A stretch of DNA of 64,000 bases from Phymatolithon calcareum. Lineage: Eukaryota; Rhodophyta; Florideophyceae; Hapalidiales. The stretch is from positions 2,480,001-2,544,000 of the forward strand of contig OZ345360.1 of the NCBI GenBank assembly GCA_977006965.1, read 5' to 3'. The translations under genes and the position numbers were made by a program. Shown one piece after another: positions 31,280-42,176 of the stretch. Each line of letters begins with the position of its first letter. Position 1 is the stretch's first letter. The notes beneath the pieces were generated by a model. It saw only the letters and a list, made by a program, of their open reading frames with translations. It was not told the DNA's origin and did not search any database.

Positions 31280-32587
31280 ATGAATATTCCTCGTCCGGAC
31301 ATCGTGCGGCCTAAGCCGCCGCCGATGGACGCATTCAGCTCCAGCATTCTCAACCGTCTCAACGCCAAGCAATGCGAGGCGCGCGCTCACGACAAAAAGA
31401 ATGAGGAAAAGAAGCGCGCAGCCGCCCGCGCCGCGGCCGTTAAGGCCCAGCAAGAACGGAAAGCTGTCGCCGCGGCGGAGGCACAGAACATTCTTGCGAA
31501 ATCAGCAACTCCTGTCCGTCCACGCGGCAAAAAGCGAAGCGCCGGTGGTGCCTCGAGTTCCTCCGTCGGTAGCAGCACGAACAAACGCAAACGTCGGATG
31601 CATGACGACGAACCGGAGAGAGCGTCTTCGTTGCCTGGTATGGAATTTGTGGCGCGAGTCCCGCGTGCCAAAATGACGGCACAGAGCAGGACATCGGATT
31701 ATTCCGACATGTTTGGGCCCGAGTATCTTGTCGGTGTTGACGTGGATGTGGTCAAGAATCTTGCCAAGGGCTCCGCTGAGGAGACGGCGAAAGTACGTCT
31801 TGAAGATCAAAGGAAGAAGGAGCGCAACGCTGCAACTCGCGCCAAGATAGAGAAATTGGCGAAGATTGAAGAGGCAATGCGAAAGTCGGGGGAACTTGAC
31901 AAGCGAAAGGGCCGTGAGAAACTTCAGCGTATTCGCGAAAAAATGCAGTCTTCTGACTGGGTTACCGTCTCAGAACCTGTTTCTGCCTTCTCGACTGTTT
32001 CCAAACCACCCACACGTCCACTCACGCCAGCGGATAAGCAGCGCGCAAAGACCGCAGCAGCAGGCCGTAAAGCTGCAGCGGAGGCACGCAAAGTGGCAAT
32101 GACGGCGGCGCGCAAGCAGGCATTGTTTGCACGTATCAGTAAGGTTAATGGGGCAAACACGCCGCCGGTGCGTCCGAAGAGTGTTGGTCGAGACTCTGTC
32201 CGTCATGAGCGTGATGAAGCACGTCCCAGAAAGAGCTTACCGAGTGCAGGTAGTGACCGTTCCTCATACCGTAAACGGGAACGAAGGCGAGATGAGGAGA
32301 GCGAGGAGGAGAGCGAGTATGAAAGTGATAGCCCAGATGACCGTCGATTGCGAAAGAAGAAGTTGCAGAAACGACCTAGGAGGGATTACTACAGTGAATC
32401 GGAGGATGAGTCGGAGGACGATAGCGATTCTGATGGGGGCCAATTTGACTTGAGCTTCGCGGCGCTTGAGGAGGAGGAAATGCGCAGTGCTGCGCTTGGT
32501 CGGCTGGAAGATAAGCGGGAGCGGTTGAAGGAGGTGAAGCGCAAGAAGGAAAAAGAAGCACTGAAGAGAAAGCATGGTCTTCTTTGA
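31280..32587 (+). CDS. SPT2-like chromatin protein
   Basis: A 435-residue intronless, highly charged protein. It is lysine/arginine-rich with likely nuclear signals (KKRSAGG, NKRKRRMHDD), a central coiled-coil-like region of K/E/A repeats, and an acidic serine-rich stretch around residues 340-385. The last 45 residues carry the SPT2 histone-binding signature: LSFAALEEEEMRSAALGRLE followed by DKRERLKEVKRKKEKEA. SPT2 proteins bind H3-H4 and act in transcription-linked nucleosome handling in the nucleus. Only the C-terminal motif is diagnostic; the rest is low-complexity, so the call is good rather than certain. A TATA box lies about 90 bp upstream. Confidence 0.75.
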   Translation: MNIPRPDIVRPKPPPMDAFSSSILNRLNAKQCEARAHDKKNEEKKRAAARAAAVKAQQERKAVAAAEAQNILAKSATPVRPRGKKRSAGGASSSSVGSSTNKRKRRMHDDEPERASSLPGMEFVARVPRAKMTAQSRTSDYSDMFGPEYLVGVDVDVVKNLAKGSAEETAKVRLEDQRKKERNAATRAKIEKLAKIEEAMRKSGELDKRKGREKLQRIREKMQSSDWVTVSEPVSAFSTVSKPPTRPLTPADKQRAKTAAAGRKAAAEARKVAMTAARKQALFARISKVNGANTPPVRPKSVGRDSVRHERDEARPRKSLPSAGSDRSSYRKRERRRDEESEEESEYESDSPDDRRLRKKKLQKRPRRDYYSESEDESEDDSDSDGGQFDLSFAALEEEEMRSAALGRLEDKRERLKEVKRKKEKEALKRKHGLL

Positions 32588-35500
32588 GCGGTCTGTAAGG
32601 TCAGGTGGTTACTCATGGCTTGAGGTGAAGGCTTCGGATATTTTAGGTTGGCGCGAAGTACACCACAGTGGAGCATGATGAGCACCTCTGCAATTTATGA
32701 TTGTCTTTCGGTGGATCGCTTGCTCCCAATGCGGGACGCGAAATCTTGGCGCAAGTTGTGCCTTGTCATGTTGTGGGCAAGGCTTCTTAGTGTAGTGTTT
32801 TCTTTTTCCTTATTGACTAATTCGTTTTACAGCTTTCAGATGCCCACGTGTTCTTGACGAGAGTCGCGCTTGGCCAGGTCGCGGCTCCATTTATGCCGTC
32901 CTGTAGAGTCTTTTGGATGTAAACGAGTGTCAGTGGTGAAGCTTGGAGCTTCTTCAGGTTTTGTACTGCAAAGTCAATAAAGTTTTTGAGAGTGGGGAGC
33001 CTGGAGCGAAGAGAAAATTAATGGAAGGCACTTTTGTTTGGAGTGTCGTGAGAAGCCTTTGCCTCCTAGCGCCGTGACAAGATTATTGCTGTCACATCCA
33101 CTCTGTGCTCGAACTTCTGCGGCTCGCAAAGTGTATCCACGCTGCAGGTGACCACGACAAGCAAGTCCGCGATTTCCTCCGATTATCTCAATGGCTCTTG
33201 ACGTGTCTACACTTCTTCTCGACAAGAGCACACGGCTGCACCCCCTTGAATATCAAATCCGAGCTTTGTGTTTCGGATTATATTTCTGGTCATTGCACGG
33301 GAGGTTTATCCCCAGTATCATTCGTGAGCTGGGCTGCAATGGAGTCGTACTGCTCACCCCTTTCACTCTATATAGTGCATTTGAGTATGTGTTCAAGCTT
33401 TGTGATTCCGTCTTCGTCATCAAGCAGAACTCCGTCTCTGAGTGCCGGGTTTTATCGACTACTCACAGTTCGGCCCTACCGTTGTTTAGATGACGCGCGT
33501 GAGCAGCACACGCATCAACGGCTACGCTCTTGAGCTAAATTAGACAGGGCGCGAGTGTACCGTCGTGCTGCAATGCGAGGCAAGCCGTGTTCTTTTGAGT
33601 TGAAGAGCCACCCCTCAAACGTAAAAGCTCCGCACTGTGCATAACGCGGACTGCTTTCCTGGTTCGAGGGAAATTATTGCGTGAAGTCAGAAAGAACAAT
33701 GATTTTGTGGTCTTGGGGGGAGGAGCTAAGTAATTCGCGCAACTGAAGGCTGCCTCTCGTTCCGGAAGTGTCGCTGGCTGTCTTATGGAAGGGGTAAAAT
33801 GGAAAGCAACAGAAGAGAAAGTCGAACGCATTCGCATCGGATTTGACGAACTGATGAACACACTGCACTTCAGGTATCCAAGAGTATTGCAGCACAGAGA
33901 CGGAGATCAGGGGGTCTCCATAAAATATCGCGTTGCGCCCGCTTGATCAAAGTTCAGGTATCTAACAATCATTATTGACCGACTCAAACGTTGCGATGGG
34001 TCATCGACTCCGTCTACTCCCTCCACTTCAACTGTGAGCTGACAAAACAAGACCGATCCACATTGAGCTGAACAGCGTTCAAGATACTATCAAACGTAGC
34101 TGGAAAAAATCGCCGTCAAGCCTCGAGAATCCTCAATTGACGTTGAACTGGCTAAGAAGCTGCATTCGAACGGGCGACCGTCGAACAGTAGGCCAAGTGC
34201 TGCTCCAAGTGGGCAAGCCCGGACCTACTCTTAGGTGACGGGGCCGACTTAAAAGAACGAGAATACCTTTCTGACGCGATGGATAGGATAGAATGGAATG
34301 GAGAAATCTTAGGCCGTCGGAGCATTTACGCGGTTACTCCGCATGTGGAAATGCGTAGAACATCGCAGTGCAAAGGTTGGATATTTTCAGCAAACACTTT
34401 TGAGTTCACTTGACAATGCTTTCTATATTTTAAAAAATATATAGAATTGTTCGGTGAGGGTCTGCAGCCTCAATGCGAGCTTATATCTCTCTACATGTAC
34501 AGAAAGCAATGCATATCCAGAAATTGTCTGGTGCGTGGCTACAGTACTGGAAGAATGCAAAATCTATTAATGGTCATTTTTACATTCCACTGCCTTCAGA
34601 AATGTGTCTACAACTTCCTTCAGAACTGTCGAAAGGAAGTTCATGCAGATTTTCTGTCGGAAACACGAACGATTATCGAAATGTTGCAAGTTTAAAGCGA
34701 CCAGAAGGCACTATTAGCATTGACCATCACGGCACTCCCGGACCATCTGATAATCTTACACAGACGTACAGAGACGATCCACCAATAGCTAATATGTTGC
34801 CGCATTTCATCACGGCCACAGCCAGGATGAACCACTACTCTTCGATCCATGGGGCAGAACATGCGTGCATCGTATCAAGGAAACAGTGAAACATCTGATC
34901 ATGTGCTGATCTAGTCAGTCGGTCTGTCGACGGCATTTCATCCGGGAGAGTGCTTAATGAAAGTGTGGAAGATCCACACAACGAGCAAACTGTAGAAATA
35001 CTCAGATCTGTGAACAACAACAGTTTTCTAGAGGGAAAGTTCAGACGTTTTATTTCCAATCGAGGTTTCTGCAATAAAAGAAAGCAACGTACTACGCTGC
35101 ACTCAATCCGCGAAAGTACTTGCTTGTAATCTTCAAATTAAAGGCAACAGTGCATACTGTTTCTTAGTTGCTTGACGATACTCTCTCATCTATAACTACC
35201 TATTCCCAACCTTTTTCTGTCTGCCCAGTCTACAACTCCTGGGACGCCAGGTGCAAGATTTGCTGCTCCTCAGTGCCACCGAGTTGCAATGTAAAGGACC
35301 TCAATGATCTATTTACAATGAGATGCTTGACGGGGGAGCTCCGTACTGAACTGTCTGGAGTCATCACTAGTGCAAACAGTGTCAGTTGCAACAGTGCACC
35401 AGGGAGAAAATTTTACTACCGATGGCACTGCGTGACACTCTATTACTTCCATGGTATGGAGGAACTCCAGTGAGGATTCTGCGTGACTTCTCGCCCCCGG

Positions 35501-35868
35501 ATGAGACTGATAATCTTGATTCAAGCGACGGTTTAGTAGAACGACAAAGTACTGTCAGTGATGAAGAAGAAAATAGCTGTGAGAAAATGGCACCGTGCAC
35601 ACAGTGTCAGCGATATACCGACATTTCCACTGCGTGGTGCACAGTTACTGTCGTTTTCTAATTTTCGCGATTGCGTAAAGGTACCCTGACCGACACTGCG
35701 TGCAGGTGCCTAATTTTCAGCGGACGGATTGGATCCGACGGAACGTCTCGGCATTCCCCTTAAATGACATCGAAGGTTGTATGCAGAGACTTCTCGCTCA
35801 AGGCTAACACCAACCCACCCCACCGGGCTCGTGCGTCTCGACCTCCGCGCTCTACTCCAGCTTCCGCC
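32588..35868. other. Gene-poor region with a LINE remnant
   Basis: It contains the family B LINE fragment at 34080-34350. Open frames such as 33191-33493 (hydrophobic) and 34473-34889 have no recognisable family. I found no tRNA or other RNA gene. Confidence 0.45.
34080..34350 (+). mobile_element. C-terminal remnant of a non-LTR retrotransposon (family B), copy 2
   Basis: The stretch shares order and wording with 16380-16620: a TVGQVLLQVGKP-like peptide against TVRQVLLQCVKP, then the nucleotide block GGATAGAATGGAATGGAGAA near 34288. Frames are broken. Confidence 0.5.
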
Positions 35869-36117
35869 ATGTCTTACGTTACCGATGTGAAAGATGTCTC
35901 TGGACATGTACCCGAACTTTTCCCCGTGCCGGACTGGTTGCCTCACCCACAATCAACGTGCACTTCTGACGGGGACATGACCGAAGCCGCCGAAGCGGAG
36001 GAGACCGAGACCGAGAAGTCGCAGGAAGGTGACGCGTGCGGGAAGAAGGAAGATGACGAGGAGGCGGAGGAGAACGACGGAGAAACAAACGGCGCAGTAG
36101 ACAAGGATCTCGATTAG
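35869..36117 (+). pseudogene. Acidic ORF ending at a premature-looking TAG
   Basis: From the ATG at 35869 (or 35764 in the same frame) the ORF gives a Glu/Asp-rich protein to a TAG at 36115-36117. The same frame continues directly with DSDHSDEKETGEDKAEKKE and stays open to 36858. Since the acidic bias runs on unchanged for about 20 codons after the TAG, the stop looks recent or is a sequence error. No family is recognised. Acidic low-complexity proteins of this sort are often nuclear, but that is only a guess. Confidence 0.4.
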
Positions 36118-36401
36118 GATTCTGATCACAGCGATGAGAAGGAGACCGGCGAGGATAAGGCTGAGAAGAAGGAGAATGCAACTAAGGCTTATATCTCCTC
36201 AACGACCAGGGATGTCACTAAACTCGAATCCCGCGCCTCGGCGCACGGTCGACTTGGGGCATCGCTAACCCTCCGTATACCTCGCCACGCGGAAACGATC
36301 GAGGGCGCCACAGGGATATATGTTGATTTATTTTTTAAAAGCTCCCAAAGCCTCAAATTGAGTAACAGGGCAGCTTCTCGTTGTTTTCGATACTCATCTC
36401 T

Positions 36402-36758
36402 CTACTCTCCTTCTAATATCTCCTTAATTCGAATTTCTCTCCCTGTGAGGGCCCGAGTAAGTCTTTTGCATTCATATTCCGTTTCTTGGTCCATCTTCAT
36501 AGCCCGTAGCATACGTTGCAACACGATAAGCTCCACCACAGCACCAGTCCCAAAGTATTTCGCCAGAATGGATTTTCTCCACAAAGGAACTCTGTTGAAA
36601 ATGACTCTCAGGCATCTCAACCGCACAGTTCTGTCCCTTATATATAGCACTCCTGGTATGTCGTTCGGTACGCCGATCGGGATTTTAACTGTCCGAACCT
36701 CTTCTTCCAACGACCAGACTTTGACTGTTTCTTGTAGGCGTCGCTTTTTTGACACCAT
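36402..36758 (-). CDS. Hypothetical basic protein, 118 residues
   Basis: The ORF begins with an ATG and encodes a basic protein with alternating charged and hydrophobic residues (VRTVKIPIGVPNDIPGVLYI, ALTGREIRIKEILEGE), a composition that looks coding rather than random. I do not recognise a family. The opposite strand is also open over the same region, so chance openness is possible. Confidence 0.35.
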   Translation of the reverse strand: MVSKKRRLQETVKVWSLEEEVRTVKIPIGVPNDIPGVLYIRDRTVRLRCLRVIFNRVPLWRKSILAKYFGTGAVVELIVLQRMLRAMKMDQETEYECKRLTRALTGREIRIKEILEGE

Positions 36759-36968
36759 TCCTTCTTCCGCTCGAGGGCGCCACAGGAGCGCAGACTATTT
36801 CCCCCCTCGAAGTCCTGTTCTGGGATCAGAGATGGGTTTTTATAGACTGATTGAATAAAGTGAACAGCCTCATCGATTTACTATTTGCCCCTAATTCTAA
36901 ACTTCTAAACATAGTCCACTGCGATTTCTCTGGTAATTCAAACTAGTGCCATGTACTGCTTGCTGAGT

Positions 36969-37050
36969 TGTTCTCTGCATATTGGGATTGCGCCTGAGTG
37001 TGTGATCTTGAGATCACACACTCAGGCGCAATCCTAGTATGCAGACAACA
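36969..37050. repeat. 40-bp-arm inverted repeat with 2-nt spacer
   Basis: Inner arms 36985-37008 and 37011-37034 are perfect 24-bp complements. Pairing extends outward to 36969 and 37050 with only three mismatches. Confidence 0.9.
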
Positions 37051-37506
37051 GTCTTATCGTCTTCACCGCTTTATTTCTGACCATGGCAAACGAGACGGAA
37101 ATGTTTCACATATTCCTCATCATCGTCGGACCCAGCTATATTTCACAATTACACATTTTGTAGACGCTCAAATTTGGACATGGAGGAAAACACTAACACG
37201 ATCCTCCTCGGAACGAAAATGCTGGTAAGGGATATACCTCTCTTGTCGATACAACTTATAGGCCCCTGGCATGGGGGAAAGAGGCAACTAACTAACGCTG
37301 TACTGGATATCTTGCTCGTATTTTTAACGACGTATCGCCTATGATGGCTGATGTCGATAGAGTATTTCCTTTTTTAACATCTCCAACCAGGGGTAATTGA
37401 GGTTCGGAAAAAGAGCTGTATACATTTAAAGATTGTACTAGGTTGTCAATGGAAACTGTAATAAATATTCGGATAGACTAAGACCCGAAAAATGGGCACA
37501 GACATC

Positions 37507-40203
37507 CTAATTAAACTTGGGCTGCGCAGGAATACTCACACTCTTATAGAGCTGTGCCTTAGAATACGCATTGTCAGTTGCTGGCGAAGGGTGTTCGACT
37601 TGCGGACGTCTCAACATCTGCCGTGCAGTCTCTTTCGGGGGAGGTGAATTCGACGACGATGAAGACTCTGCAAAATTACTGTACACTACCTCTGCTCGGT
37701 ATGCAACCGCGGTATCAGGGTCATCCTTAAAACTCGCCAACAGGCCACCCCGTTCCGGCACAGCCCCTACCAGTTCGACGAGGCACTGTCTCAGTTCCGA
37801 AACGTACCTTAGATGCCAGTGTCTCTTTGTCAGCTGCAGCAGGCCAAGAAACAGACCAGCATGTGCCTCTGACAGCATATCGCGAATGGCAAATCTTTGA
37901 CCGCTTAGAAACTGAGCCGCTACCGAGTCTCCAGCGCCAGCACCAGCCATCGGCGAGAATGCAGGTGAGAGTAGAAACGATTCAAGCACGAGCTCCGCTA
38001 GATGCGTGGCTGCGCGCGGCTGTGGTGGCATTCCTGCCAGCGCGGAAACCGCGGCATGCAAATCGCGGAGTTGTTTCAGGGCCGCCCTGCAGGCCACCGA
38101 TTCTCGTCCACACCACCGAAGAGCAAGTGCGGCGCGTTCCGCATCCCGAAGTACGGGCCACGTATCACTGCGCGAGGTGGCGAGGGACGCATTACGCGCT
38201 TCCGCATGTGCGTGTGCCATTTCTTCAATCTGCTTAAGAACGCGGAGTACAAAGTTCTTGTCGAGAAGTTTGTTCGCAGTTCTTATGGCCCGTGCGTGTC
38301 GGCGCGACGAGAGAGCGAACGCGCGCTCTCTGGGATCCTGATCGTCAGGATCTGGCGACGCCGGCATGGCGGCTCGACCCCATCGGGAGCACACATCGGC
38401 GTCATCGTCTTCCGAAATCATTGGAAAGTCGGGAAGGTCATCGTGGGTGCGCTTGAATAGCGGGGTAAATAATATTTGTCGCACAAGAGAAATTACGAAA
38501 TCAGGACCACATCCCTGTCGGAACTCAAGTGCAAACGCGACACCCGCATCGTGTGCCTCCAGAACAGCTTGCAGCCACTGTGTCTGCTCTGCAATCACTT
38601 CGGGTAGCGGCGGGGATGGGTGTATGTCTACAACGCGATCGACTGCTGATTGCAAAATGGCCCGGAACAAATTGCGCCTTGTGGAGAGTGAGCTCGTTTC
38701 AGTGTACAACCGTAGTGTCTCCTCGATGCTGTCATAGTACTGCGGCAGCGACTTGATGTCATTTCCATTGCCGCTGGTGTTCACATCGGTAGCCGATACT
38801 CCAGTGCTTACCTCACGTTCAGCGTGCTCGAAAAGCAGGCGGGTGACATCAGGATGTTGATCGGGCCCAAGGTTTGCAGCCAGTGCGAGAAGTGCCTTTC
38901 GCTGCGTCGCTGTGGGGATAATATTTTCGCTGGCGAACAAGAGAAGTGCACATCTCACAGCCTTATCCCAAACTTCGGAGCTCTTTTCCTTGTCAAGCAT
39001 GACTAGGACCACATCCGCGAACAAACGTGCCGATATTTCCTCCACTACACCAGAATTCTTCGGCCGGATGAAGGAACCCTGCGCCACGACATTAATCAAT
39101 AAAGTGAATGCTAGGCCCCGGATAATCGCGTCGTCACTTTCGCCAATGTAGCGCAAAGTATCTGCAAAGAGCGCCCGTCCATCTTCCGCAGAATACAGCA
39201 CGGCTTTGATAATATACCCAACGAGAAGTTGCATCGCCCGCGTGCAATGTGCGGATATGACATGGTGCCCATTAGTTTCCCGCTGTGGACGCGAGCGAAG
39301 CACTTCATCCAGCACCAGAGAAAACTCAGGGCCTGGTAACTCAGGCTCGAAAGTTCTGCAAATCACTCGCTCATCGCACAAACTAGTCGATATTGCGTCC
39401 ACCTTATTCCTCCGAATCCTGCCGCGGGATCGCGCACGCTTATGGGCTATTTCGACGGCTGCGGAGCGCACGTCATGTTCGTTATGCGGGAGCAAGGAAA
39501 ATATATCCTGCGTGGTCAAGGGTGGACGTCCAAACACACGAGGAAGAGACGCGTGACATAGCGCGCACGCAGGTGGAGCGACAGGAATTTCGAGATCATC
39601 AGGGATTTCGGCGGGGTCTGAGAGACTTTCCGACAAGTTGTCTAATTGAAATGGTCTTGGTTGCGGTGATACTGTCAGAGCGTCCGATATAATGCTGCGT
39701 TCAGGAAACGTGACGTCCCCCAATTCGTCCATTCCGTCATCACCCCGAGATGATTCGCCATCCGCTACTTCCTTCGGGGAAACGGAACCCGCTGCGCGGT
39801 CTAGTCCGTACACATCCACATGTGGTATCGGAAGCGGCGATATGGGAAGCGGAGGTAGGGGGCGGTCAGGCACGCGTGCATCTGAGAGCAGGGCATGTGG
39901 GCGGGGTGGTAGTTGCGGTTTCGGCTCCGCACGCGCAAACTCCGGCTTTGGAGGTAATGGAGGTGGAAGTTCTGGAGGGTGCGATGGATGGGAATTAACA
40001 TCTGGTGCGCGCGCGAAGGCTGGTTTGGGCGGGAGAGGCGGCGGCGCTACAGTATCGTCGACGTCGGGTACGGCAAGGCGGACTTGCTGGGCGTCCGCGC
40101 GCCATGCTTCCGCACCTCGAGGAGAGGAAGGCACTTGCAAACGGCGCAAATTAGGCGGTTTTCGCGGAAGAGGCGGAGGTGCGGGGTTGTCCGGCAGCGA
40201 CAT
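37507..40203 (-). CDS. Large protein with proline-rich N terminus and helical body
   Basis: An 898-residue intronless protein. The frame begins with GTG codons at 40215, but the first ATG is 40203. Residues 1-135 are proline-rich with repeated SH3-ligand-like words (APPPLPRKP, APPPLPPKPAFARA, PPPLPPKPEFARA, LPPLPISPLP). Residues about 280-850 are almost wholly helical, for example AMQLLVGYIIKAVLYSAEDG and RGLAFTLLINVVAQG, suggesting an armadillo/HEAT-like or formin-FH3-like repeat fold. I see no FH2, kinase or other catalytic motif. It may be a scaffold linked to SH3 or actin proteins (inference). It follows Tic22 on the same strand, 168 bp downstream. Confidence 0.65.
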   Translation of the reverse strand: MSLPDNPAPPPLPRKPPNLRRLQVPSSPRGAEAWRADAQQVRLAVPDVDDTVAPPPLPPKPAFARAPDVNSHPSHPPELPPPLPPKPEFARAEPKPQLPPRPHALLSDARVPDRPLPPLPISPLPIPHVDVYGLDRAAGSVSPKEVADGESSRGDDGMDELGDVTFPERSIISDALTVSPQPRPFQLDNLSESLSDPAEIPDDLEIPVAPPACALCHASLPRVFGRPPLTTQDIFSLLPHNEHDVRSAAVEIAHKRARSRGRIRRNKVDAISTSLCDERVICRTFEPELPGPEFSLVLDEVLRSRPQRETNGHHVISAHCTRAMQLLVGYIIKAVLYSAEDGRALFADTLRYIGESDDAIIRGLAFTLLINVVAQGSFIRPKNSGVVEEISARLFADVVLVMLDKEKSSEVWDKAVRCALLLFASENIIPTATQRKALLALAANLGPDQHPDVTRLLFEHAEREVSTGVSATDVNTSGNGNDIKSLPQYYDSIEETLRLYTETSSLSTRRNLFRAILQSAVDRVVDIHPSPPLPEVIAEQTQWLQAVLEAHDAGVAFALEFRQGCGPDFVISLVRQILFTPLFKRTHDDLPDFPMISEDDDADVCSRWGRAAMPASPDPDDQDPRERAFALSSRRHARAIRTANKLLDKNFVLRVLKQIEEMAHAHAEARNASLATSRSDTWPVLRDAERAALALRWCGRESVACRAALKQLRDLHAAVSALAGMPPQPRAATHLAELVLESFLLSPAFSPMAGAGAGDSVAAQFLSGQRFAIRDMLSEAHAGLFLGLLQLTKRHWHLRYVSELRQCLVELVGAVPERGGLLASFKDDPDTAVAYRAEVVYSNFAESSSSSNSPPPKETARQMLRRPQVEHPSPATDNAYSKAQLYKSVSIPAQPKFN

Positions 40204-40371
40204 CCGCAACACCACTTGACCGGATCAGTAAAAAGAATAGGAAGTTTTTTTCAAACAAGCAATGCTATCGACCGAAGTGATGTTGTCAATAAGGCGAAGG
40301 GAGCTGTAATTCGGTTGGAGGACCGCAACACCTGGGCGTCTGGTCCTATAGGGCCAGGGATGTATGCAGCT

Positions 40372-41310
40372 CTATTGAGCATCTGAAGCTGCAGGAGTGT
40401 CCGGGAAATATTGGTAAAGCATGGCCTTCTCCATCGGGAAGATTACGACCTGCTTCAATCTTTCATTAGCGCCTTCTTTCATTTCACGGATTGTTTGCAT
40501 GAGGTCAATAACCTGCACATCCTCGGGCTTGATGACGTTCCCAGACCCGTTATCATTCGCCTTTTGCACAAATTCATCCAGCTTTTCCTTCTCAAAAAAC
40601 AATGGAATGACAGGATCATCTCCAGGGGCACCCTGTAGTGCCAAGGAATCTACAAAAAACAGCGGGACACCCTTGGCGAAAACCTTTTCAAAGTTGCCCC
40701 CCGTCATAACCCTTGCAAGTCCAACTTCCCCAGCATCCGGTACAATCTCAAAAGTCTCCGGTATGCCGCTGCCAACACGTGACTTTCGATTCAAAAACGG
40801 CAGTGCCTCGTCCAATCCTACACTTCTGACACGGGCGAGCGGCGCCTCCGCTGCCGGAGCACTCTCACGAACACGTTCGAGAAACTCCTCTGCATCCGAC
40901 GGCGTGACGAAAAAATAACCGACTCGAGAACGACCATTTGCAGCCTCGGCGAGAAAAGGACGACCGGTCTCGTCGGTCACAGCGAAGAGCGGTACCTTGT
41001 GCAATTTGTCAACGATAGCCGTGGATTTTGTTTCACCCCCGCGAAGCGCAGTACCGATGCCTGAGAATACAGGGCCGAGCGACGTGGCAATCAGCCCTGC
41101 AACGAGCACTCCGGAGAATATTCGAAGGCCAACACCTGTGCCTTCTTCCTTCGCTTGCATGACCACAACTCTTGCACGTGTGTGAGAAGGAGGCGCAGAT
41201 CTGCATATGCGACGCTGCACAAATGCACTCCTCTGTATTTCACAGACGGCGACACGCGAAACGAAAATGCCTTGTGGTCGCGGGTAGAATGTTGAGCAAA
41301 AGGCCGTCAT
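40372..41310 (-). CDS. TIC22: Tic22-like chloroplast protein-import factor
   Basis: A 312-residue intronless protein. An N-terminal basic transit peptide (about 50 residues, ending near TRARVVVMQA) is followed by a hydrophobic stretch around residues 63-80 and then two Tic22-type repeats. These are marked by LHKVPLFAVTDETGRPFLAE, YFFVTPSDAEEFLE, GVPLFFVDSLALQG and VIPLFFEKEKLDEFVQKAN. Tic22 works in the intermembrane space between the outer and inner plastid envelopes during preprotein import. The transit peptide fits that location, and a plastid function supports the algal nature of the window. Confidence 0.88.
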   Translation of the reverse strand: MTAFCSTFYPRPQGIFVSRVAVCEIQRSAFVQRRICRSAPPSHTRARVVVMQAKEEGTGVGLRIFSGVLVAGLIATSLGPVFSGIGTALRGGETKSTAIVDKLHKVPLFAVTDETGRPFLAEAANGRSRVGYFFVTPSDAEEFLERVRESAPAAEAPLARVRSVGLDEALPFLNRKSRVGSGIPETFEIVPDAGEVGLARVMTGGNFEKVFAKGVPLFFVDSLALQGAPGDDPVIPLFFEKEKLDEFVQKANDNGSGNVIKPEDVQVIDLMQTIREMKEGANERLKQVVIFPMEKAMLYQYFPDTPAASDAQ

Positions 41311-42176
41311 TGTGTGTTCAATTTGTTCTTTTCACCGATGTTAAAATGCCAAGGTGGTTCGATCTCCGGCAATTTTGCTCGGTCCCGCTACAGGACCACA
41401 GGGTGGTCCGCCCCTCAGTCCAGATCAGAACTCTATTTGTCATACTGCTCAGTGTTAGTTCGTTTAGCTTACCCAGGGCCAGGAGATTGCACATTTCCCG
41501 GACAGACAACTGATGGCGAGTTTCGAAGCCATGCCGCCCGCGACGGGAACGAATATTTTCACCCCTGCCTTCCCGCGTTATGCTGCCGGCGAATAAAACT
41601 AAAAATTTTGAGATGCGTATTTTGACGATGTACGGTATCGGTCTCTCTAACCGATCCATAGCTCAACCGACGCAACTGTAGTCAATATCACTTTTTCATG
41701 ACTGTGGAGGTTGGGTATTAGAACATTCAATGAGAATTTAGACCGGCCCCAGCAACAGATCCTAGTGGATGAAAACAAAGCCTAAAGCGCGGGCGATTCT
41801 AGGTGACAGACTTGCTCAAATGTAGCAACGGACGTGCGAATTGAACGTTGAGCAAATCAACAAGGTCTCATTGGCCTGTCTCAGTGAAAGAGCATTTTTT
41901 AAAATTTTACTACCCGAAAACGAAAACAATGCGTTCGACGCTCTGCGAGTTGACACGCAGAGCGTCGAACGTATATACTGCCATCAACCTAGAAACGATA
42001 ACGTTACTAAATTATTTTACCTTCACCAAATTTCGTGTACGACTAACTTTGAGCACTCGCAGGTTTTGCGTTTTTGCGCCTCCGGAAAAATTCTATATCA
42101 CAACCCAAACACTTTCGCTTGCTGCCCCAGAGAGAGACGACCACACCCGCGGCCATTAGTGCCATAGGAACGCAAC
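41311..42176. other. Spacer with a 16-bp-arm hairpin
   Basis: Bases 41932-41947 and 41956-41971 form a perfect 16-bp inverted repeat with an 8-nt loop, about 205 bp before the next start codon. No other gene is seen. Confidence 0.6.

Larger units (their letters stand above)
36118..37506. other. Spacer with hypothetical ORF and a long hairpin
   Basis: It contains a 118-codon minus-strand ORF (36402-36758) and the hairpin at 36969-37050. Otherwise nothing is recognised. Confidence 0.45.

Noticed and set aside
33191-33493. Hydrophobic 100-codon ORF
   Set aside because: No family, no signal of splicing, and competing open frames overlap it; kept only as part of the spacer description.
39692-40219. 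Gly/Ser-rich 175-codon plus-strand ORF
   Set aside because: It is the reverse strand of the proline-rich N terminus of the large minus-strand protein.
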